64,000 bases of DNA, from positions 10,372,139 through 10,436,138 of the forward strand of contig NC_064039.1 of the NCBI RefSeq assembly GCF_932526225.1, read 5' to 3'. This DNA is from Nematostella vectensis (taxonomy: Eukaryota > Cnidaria > Anthozoa > Actiniaria > Edwardsiidae). Numbering within the stretch: position 1 is the stretch's first letter; every line of letters starts with the position of its first letter. The position numbers and the translations under genes are program-made. Shown one piece after another: positions 59,001 to 64,000 of this stretch. The notes under the pieces were generated by a model. That model had not been told where the DNA came from and searched no databases. It was given only the letters and a program-made list of their open reading frames with translations.

Positions 59001-59677
59001 GGTTAAGTGTATTGTGAAATGCGGATAGTCTCGCCTTCTAATAGCACTAACAGTGTGGTCTTCATAGGAGTACACCATCTCATTCGGTTAAGTGTATTGT
59101 GAAATGCGGATAGTCTCGCCTTCTAATGGCACTAACTGTGTGGTCTCATAGGAGTACACCATCTCATTCGGTTAAGTGTATTGTGAAATGCGGATAGTCT
59201 CGCCTTCTAATGGCACTGACTGTGTGGTCTTCATAGGAGTACACCATCTCATTCGGTTAAGTGTATTGTGAAATGCGGATAGTCTCGCCTTCTAATGGCA
59301 CTAACTGTGTGGTCTCCATAGGAGTACACCATCTCATTCGGTTAAGTGTATTGTGAAATGCGGATAGTCTCGCCTTCTAATGGCACTAACTGTGTTGTCT
59401 CATAGGAGTACACCATCTCATTCGGTTAAGTGTATTATGAAATGCGGATAGTCTCGCATTCTAATGGCACTGACTGTGTGGTCTCATAGGAGTACAACAT
59501 CTCATTCGGTTAAGTGTATTGTGAAATGCGGATAGTCTCGCCTTCTAATGGCACTAACTGTGTGGTCTTCACAGGAGTACACCATCTCATTCGGTTAAGT
59601 GTATTGTGAAAGGCGGATAGTCTCGCCTTCTAATGGCACTAACTGTGTGGTCTTCATAGGAGTACACCATCTCATTC
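50023..59677 (+). repeat. About 85-bp satellite of channel exon 4 acceptor/exon-start copies
   Basis: Roughly 110 units (span over period; units of about 80-86 bp) run straight into exon 4. Each unit contains GGCACTAACTGTGTGGTCTT then CATAG and GAGTACACCATCTCATTC. This is a branch-point-like CTAAC or CTGAC, an acceptor and the first 18 nt of exon 4 (EYTISF). It then continues GGTTAAGTG, an in-frame stop, instead of TATTTGCGCCAG. Only the last copy continues into the real exon. Recurring variant blocks show higher-order structure. Confidence 0.97.
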
Positions 59678-60446
59678 TATTTGCGCCAGCACTGGCACGA
59701 CCCCCTCCTACGATACAACAAGTCCTCCCTTGTCGACGTGACCGCCTCGTACGCAAAGCTTAATTACGCTCTTTTCGACAAGATCTGGTAACCGGACACT
59801 TACATTGATAATATAAAGAAGATCGATGATGTGTCAGATTACACTTCGTTAGTACACAAAGGTTTCAGAGTGTACCCTGATGGACAGGTCACAGTCAGCA
59901 CAAGGTAAAATATAGAAAACAAAATCGAAATTCGAAGCAAGTAAAACATAAAAAAGCAAAGCTCGACCGCAACCACTTGCGTGTCTATTTCCTCATAGCA
60001 TTTTCGCCTGCTTTGCAACAGTTATATTAACCCATACTCCAAGATTTTTCAGAAGATCTTGCAGATTTGCTTAATATGTGCTTCTTCAATAACGGAATTT
60101 TATTCATCAAACAGAATCAGCGCTACCTTGTCCTGCAAGATGGAATTCTATAATTTTCCTATGGACCGACAAAGCTGCCCTGTGACGATTTCAAGCTGTA
60201 AGTCGCATAGCTCATGTGGTATTATCGATATAAATTTATGTAGCTTTCTTTGGGTGCAGTTTTCTTCACAAAAGATGATATATACTTCATCAGGGGAGAT
60301 GTAGCGATATACAAAGGAGAGTTGGCTCAATTTGATGTACTAGGACTACAGAAGGATGAAGATAAACTCTACTTCACAACTGGTAATAAGAACTGCCACA
60401 ATCGTACGCAGGACAGCCAGTGTTTATTCGTTAGCCTTAAGGCATA

Positions 60447-60701
60447 CAGTCGTTTGACAAAAGGTTGTCATCAACCGGCTTTGCGACTACGCGACAAGCC
60501 CGCATGTAAGCATGGGTAAAGACCACTGAAGCGCCTAGCTGCACATATTAGCCACTGCATAACTTCAGACGGTGTATAGAGACGGTGTAGCTGTGGCTAA
60601 TATATGCAGCTAGGCGCTTCAGTGGTCTTTATCCATGCTTACATGCGGGCTTGTCGCGTAGTCGCAAAGCCGGTTGATGACAACCTTTTGTCAAATGACT
60701 G
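60447..60701. mobile_element. Foldback MITE with CAGT ends and TA target (Tc1/mariner-like)
   Basis: Two arms of about 108 bp are near-perfect inverted copies around a short loop, bounded by TA on both sides with CAGT...ACTG termini. The TA target points to a Tc1/mariner-type source. It lies in channel intron 6, about 40 bases after the inferred donor at 60403/60404. Frames on both strands here are mirror images of each other. Confidence 0.85.
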
Positions 60702-61042
60702 TATAACGATCTGTGTACCTTTATTACAACAGTAGGTCGATAGACGTAAGACAGAAAGCGATCTGGATACCTTGATAATTGCAATAGACGATAGGCATAT
60801 AAATTACCGATTTTTACCAAATCTTCTTGCAGGCGTCTACAGCGCAGTCCGGGCCAATATTGAGTTCCGGCGGCGCATCCAAAACTTCCTGCTCTGCTTC
60901 TATATACCAACCATCCTGACCGTGATGCTCTCAAGGGTCTTCTTCTTCATCAGCCCCAACTCGGCACCAGCTCGCTGTGCTCTCGGTATTACCACCGTGC
61001 TGGCAGTAGGCGGATTCCTCACTGGACAACAACGATCTTCCC

Positions 61043-61680
61043 CAGTAGGTGAGACACCTTTAAAGGTTCACGGTAATAGCTCACCATCACATGCCCGTAC
61101 ACCAGCCCATTAACTCCTCGATACTATCACTGTAGCGGTCGTGCATAAGATGAGTCACCGTCATAGAGCTTTAAACCGGTCCATTAAATACTTGTTACCA
61201 TTAATATAGCACGATTGTGTCATTAAATCACCCCCAAGTGGCGTTAGACCAGCCCATTAACTCCTCGATACTTTACGTTCAAGGTTTTACACCGGCCTAT
61301 TAAAAACTCGATACCATCGTCTTTGCGCGACATTATAAGTTAATTATCCTTGATGGCTTCAGTGTACTTGATAATAATGTAGCAGCAGTCTTTGCTTGTA
61401 ACTTAACTCATATCGGCATCAAATGGCGTTACGCGGGCCTACTAAGCCCGCAATATCAGTGTGTCAGCGGTTTTGTGTGTAAGTTAGTCACCTTTAAATG
61501 GCGTAACACCGGCCCAGTAAGCCCGCAATACCAATATGATGTCAGCGGTTGTGTGTGTAAGTTAGTCACCTTCAAATGGCGTTACACCGGCCTACTAAGC
61601 CCGCAATAAAAGTATGTCAGCGGTTGTGTGTGTGAGTTATTCACCTTTAAATGGCGTTACACCGGAACTGTTCGAATACA
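61043..61680 (+). repeat. Diverged tandem repeats seeded at the channel exon 7 donor
   Basis: The exon 7 donor region (GTGAGACACCTTTAAAGG) recurs as GTAAGTTAGTCACCTTTAAATGG near 61481 and 61556, and as GTGAGTTATTCACCTTTAAATGG near 61632. More degenerate copies lie between. Each is followed by GGCGTTACACCGGCC-type sequence and ATTAACTCCTCGATAC or TAAGCCCGCAATA. Units are about 70-90 bp. Confidence 0.75.
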
Positions 61681-62510
61681 GCAGTAGCATTTCCTAGTAA
61701 GGAGAGTCAGTCACAAATTGACATTACCACGGCTTTCCGGTCTTATATTAGGCGACTTATTTTTTGCAAGTAAGTCAATTATTCTTAGTATCTTAATATA
61801 AACACATCTTATGTGTGTATAGTCTCGTATGTGACATCGGCTGACATGTACATCCTGGTGTGCTACGTGTTCGTGTTCTGTGCCCTTCTCGAGTACGCCG
61901 TGGTTCACTACTTCTTCGTCTACGAAAAGCAAATCTATCGATACCAGCTTCAACAACAATCAGTGAGTCAAATATTTTTTTTTCTCAAAGCTTGGTAGAA
62001 ACCACCTTTGATTAGCTTTGTTAGCTCCGCCTACAACGAAAGGCTTTATCCGCACCTACTATTATAATCATGATTATGGACAATTGTCAAATTTGTTTAG
62101 CTATTAACAACCACAACTCTTTGTTTCGCAGCTAATAGACCAATCAGTGCAAGGGATAACTCAAGACTTGCTGATCGACAAAGGAGCACTAGAGGAAAAC
62201 ATATCCCTTTATCCATTCCACAACGCCGCAGAAGTGATAACAATTCCCAAACAAAAGGCTCCTTCAAAACTGAAGTGCGGATCGCGAAGCCTGGGCCTCG
62301 AGCACGTGGCAAGGACCACGCCTTGTTGACGGGGATAGGGGATAAGGAATTGGCTATCGAGCGAGTGTCAAGGGTCGCATTTCCTTTAGCGTTTGCTTTG
62401 TTCAATGCAGCTTATTGGGCGATTTATCTACCCGGGCACTAATGGAATTAACGTTCTATATTTATATATTTGTTTTAAGTCCCTTTTGACACGTCCGTAA
62501 ACAATGTAAA

Positions 62511-63555
62511 TTATGTACTATTTAAAACACGATCTTCGAGTGTTTTGAATGGCATAACATACTCGGTCATATTCAATAGGCGCTTTGACTAATCGAGGTG
62601 GAGAAACAAACGTATCTAGTTCATCAGGGAATTAAGTAGACAATGATTTTTTGTTGAAATGAAATCAATTTAGTCATTCTTCGGGCGCTATTGAATTCAC
62701 AACAACATGCCTACGAAGTGGCAGTTTACACCGCCGAAATCCAAAGAGGAAAAAAAAGTTCTACAAAATAGACGTTTAAAGTATTTGCCGAATGGTGTAG
62801 ACGATTAGTGAAATGGAAATGAACAAGAGGTATATAATATCACTAGTGACATATGCTTCATGTTCATTTGCTATTCATTGTTCTTCTATTTTACCCCACT
62901 ATATCACTGGGGACGATTTCAATTCCCTCCCCAGACTTTAGAAATGTAGAGTGCATTATTGGGTATGAAAGCCTATACTTATACTATAACAAGGGTATGA
63001 TTTTTATTATTATTATTATTACCATTACCATTATTATGTACTATTTAAAACACGATCTTCGAGTGTTTTGAATGGCATAACATACTCGGTCATATTCAAT
63101 AGGCGCTTTGACTAATCGAGGTGGTGAAACAAACGTATCTAGTTCATCAGGGAATTAAGTAGACAATGATTTTTTGTTGAAATGAAATCAATTTAGTCAT
63201 TCTTCGGGCGCTATTGAATTCACAACAACATGCCTACGAAGTGGCAGTTTACACCGCCGAAATCCAAAGAGGAAAAAAAAGTTCTACAAAATAGACGTTT
63301 AAAGTATTTGCCGAATGGTGTAGACGATTAGTGAAATGCAAATGAACAAGAGGTATATAATATCACTAGTGACATATGCTTCATGTTCATTTGCTATTCA
63401 TTGTTCTTCTATTTTACCCCACTATATCACTGGGGACGATTTCAATTCCCTCCCCAGACTTTAGAAATGTAGAGTGCATTATTGGGTATGAAAGCCTATA
63501 CTTATACTATAACAAGGGTATGATTTTTATTAATATTATTATTACCATTACCATT
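62511..63555. repeat. 523-bp tandem duplication
   Basis: The block from TTATGTACTATTTAAAACAC (62511) repeats from 63034 with only a few differences (for example GTGGAG versus GTGGTG, GGAAAT versus GCAAAT). Both copies end in a trinucleotide-rich tract, which has exploded into a long hexanucleotide run after the second copy. Confidence 0.95.
62707..62808 (+). CDS. Small ORF in duplicated block (second copy at 63230-63331)
   Basis: A 33-residue frame reads MPTKWQFTPPKSKEEKKVLQ and ends PNGVDD. The same frame is intact in the second copy. It could be the first coding exon of a gene continuing to the right (a GTGTAG donor-like site lies near its end), or simply a chance frame. No family is recognised. 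Confidence 0.25.
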   Translation: MPTKWQFTPPKSKEEKKVLQNRRLKYLPNGVDD

Positions 63556-63762
63556 ACCATTACCATTACCATTACCATTACCATTACCATTACCATTACC
63601 ATTATCATTATCATTATCATTATCATTATCATTATCATTATCATTATCATTATCATTATCATTATCATTATCATTATCATTATCATTATCATTATCATTA
63701 TCATTATCATTATCATTATCATTATCATTATCATTATCATTATCATTATCATTATCATTATC

Positions 63763-63833
<71 letters not shown>
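63525..63833. repeat. Hexanucleotide microsatellite (ATTACC)n-(ATTATC)n-(ATT)n
   Basis: About 300 bp of pure ATTACC, then ATTATC, then ATT repeats. The minus-strand Met-Ile and Met-Val readings are artefacts. Confidence 0.98.
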
Positions 63834-63834
<1 letters not shown>

Positions 63835-63854
63835 TCAAGTCAACAGCAAAGCCG

Positions 63855-64000
63855 AAATGCTAATGAGTCGACTTCAGACACAGATTTGCATTTTACTTCC
63901 GCTTCAGTGCAATTTCCTGAAGAGCCACGATCTACAATAGCTAATCGATCTGCTATTGAAAATGCGTCAACCGACCAATCGCCTGGACGTCTGCTGGAAC
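63855..64000 (+). CDS. Possible coding exon running off the window
   Basis: After an acceptor-like CAAGTCAACAG the sequence stays open to the window end, reading QSRNANESTSDTDLHF and then EEPRSTIANRSAIEN. It is polar and Ser-rich with coding-like composition. No family is recognised, and it may belong with the small ORF upstream. Confidence 0.3.

Larger units (their letters stand above)
45020..62442 (+). pseudogene. Cys-loop ligand-gated anion channel (GABA/glycine-receptor-like), apparently disrupted
   Basis: Inferred exons: 45020-45081, 46131-46228, 46297-46367, 59660-59904, 60115-60197, 60260-60403, 60833-61048, 61823-61962 and 62132-62442. Phases agree through exon 8. They give a signal peptide (MLEDMFLGALLTVLVTVKLV), N-terminal helix EYIQHYYNKVQRP, VVVDLVIISLSSLDD, then EYTISFYLRQHWHDPLLRYN. 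The Cys-loop CKMEFYNFPMDRQSC has exactly 13 residues between cysteines. TM1-TM2 include SAPARCALGITTV, where the PAR motif marks anion channels; TM3 is in exon 8 and TM4 is FPLAFALFNAAYWAIYL. Two lesions: TAA at 59789-59791 in the W-x-PDTY motif of exon 4, and a frame disagreement between exon 8 (phase 0) and the TM4 frame in exon 9. Either the gene is dead, the assembly has errors, or my splice model fails at those points. Intron 3 is 13.3 kb of satellite. Confidence 0.8.

Noticed and set aside
46380-59677. CRISPR-like array
   Set aside because: Units are contiguous satellites without unique spacers, the context is a eukaryotic intron, and there are no cas genes.
59780-59800. Reading the exon 4 TAA as part of a splice donor (CTG|GTAACC) with a tiny intron
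   Set aside because: Coding homology resumes immediately (PDTYIDN) with no room for an intron, so a nonsense codon is simpler.
60404-60518. Extension of the channel exon into a frame ending RLRDKPACKHG
   Set aside because: That frame runs into the foldback MITE; ending at the 60403 donor joins in phase with VYSAVRANIEF before TM1, as expected for the family.
63507-63788. Met-Ile/Met-Val repeat protein
   Set aside because: Pure microsatellite translation.

Overview
The window is eukaryotic and almost certainly metazoan. Genes are split by GT-AG introns. Recognisable products are animal ones: an APAF1-type WD40 tail, cytoplasmic ribosomal protein eS10, RERG-like small GTPases, a KLF/Sp-like zinc-finger protein, a Cys-loop anion channel and a cystine-knot secreted factor. 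Short introns, many MITEs, and piggyBac and Ty3/gypsy elements suit a non-bilaterian or invertebrate genome. My best guess is a cnidarian (a sea anemone such as Nematostella); this is inference, since no species marker was checked.

Layout. 1-3.2 kb: 3' half of an APAF1-like gene (+). 3.6-11.5 kb: RPS10 (-), whose second intron holds a 73-bp satellite and a nested DNA transposon with an intact piggyBac transposase. 12.5-13.5 kb: secreted Trunk/Noggin-like protein (+, first exon not found). 15.6-17.8 kb and 24.8-29.7 kb: two RERG-like GTPase paralogues in convergent orientation with identical intron phases, flanking a young intact Ty3/gypsy element (20.0-24.5 kb, identical 123-bp LTRs). 30-33.5 kb: MITEs and dispersed repeats. 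33.6-36.1 kb: KLF/Sp-like factor (-). 37-43 kb: repeats, a dense CACGTG array, and an unrecognised three-exon gene (-). 45.0-62.4 kb: a GABA/glycine-receptor-like pentameric channel (+), whose third intron (about 13.3 kb) is mostly two satellites (74 bp and about 85 bp units). 62.5-64 kb: a 523-bp tandem duplication, a long hexanucleotide run and a possible start of another gene.

The most unusual feature is a recurring architecture. Tandem arrays inside introns are anchored on an exon edge and carry copies of the splice site plus some exon sequence. In RPS10 each 73-bp unit carries the 3' splice site and the first ~32 nt of exon 3, then an in-frame stop. In the channel each ~85-bp unit (about 110 copies) carries a branch-point-like CTRAC, an acceptor and the first 18 nt of exon 4, then an in-frame TAA. 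The 74-bp array starts at the exon 3 donor of the same intron, and channel intron 7 has donor-carrying repeats. Weaker forms occur in the second GTPase gene, in the unrecognised gene (an intron that is almost wholly a 59-bp array) and perhaps in APAF1. I regard this as the candidate undescribed phenomenon: exon-edge-seeded intronic satellites that multiply decoy splice sites.

The channel also has an in-frame TAA in exon 4 and an apparent frame break before TM4, so it may be a pseudogene. All exon boundaries are inferred from reading frame and splice consensus only.
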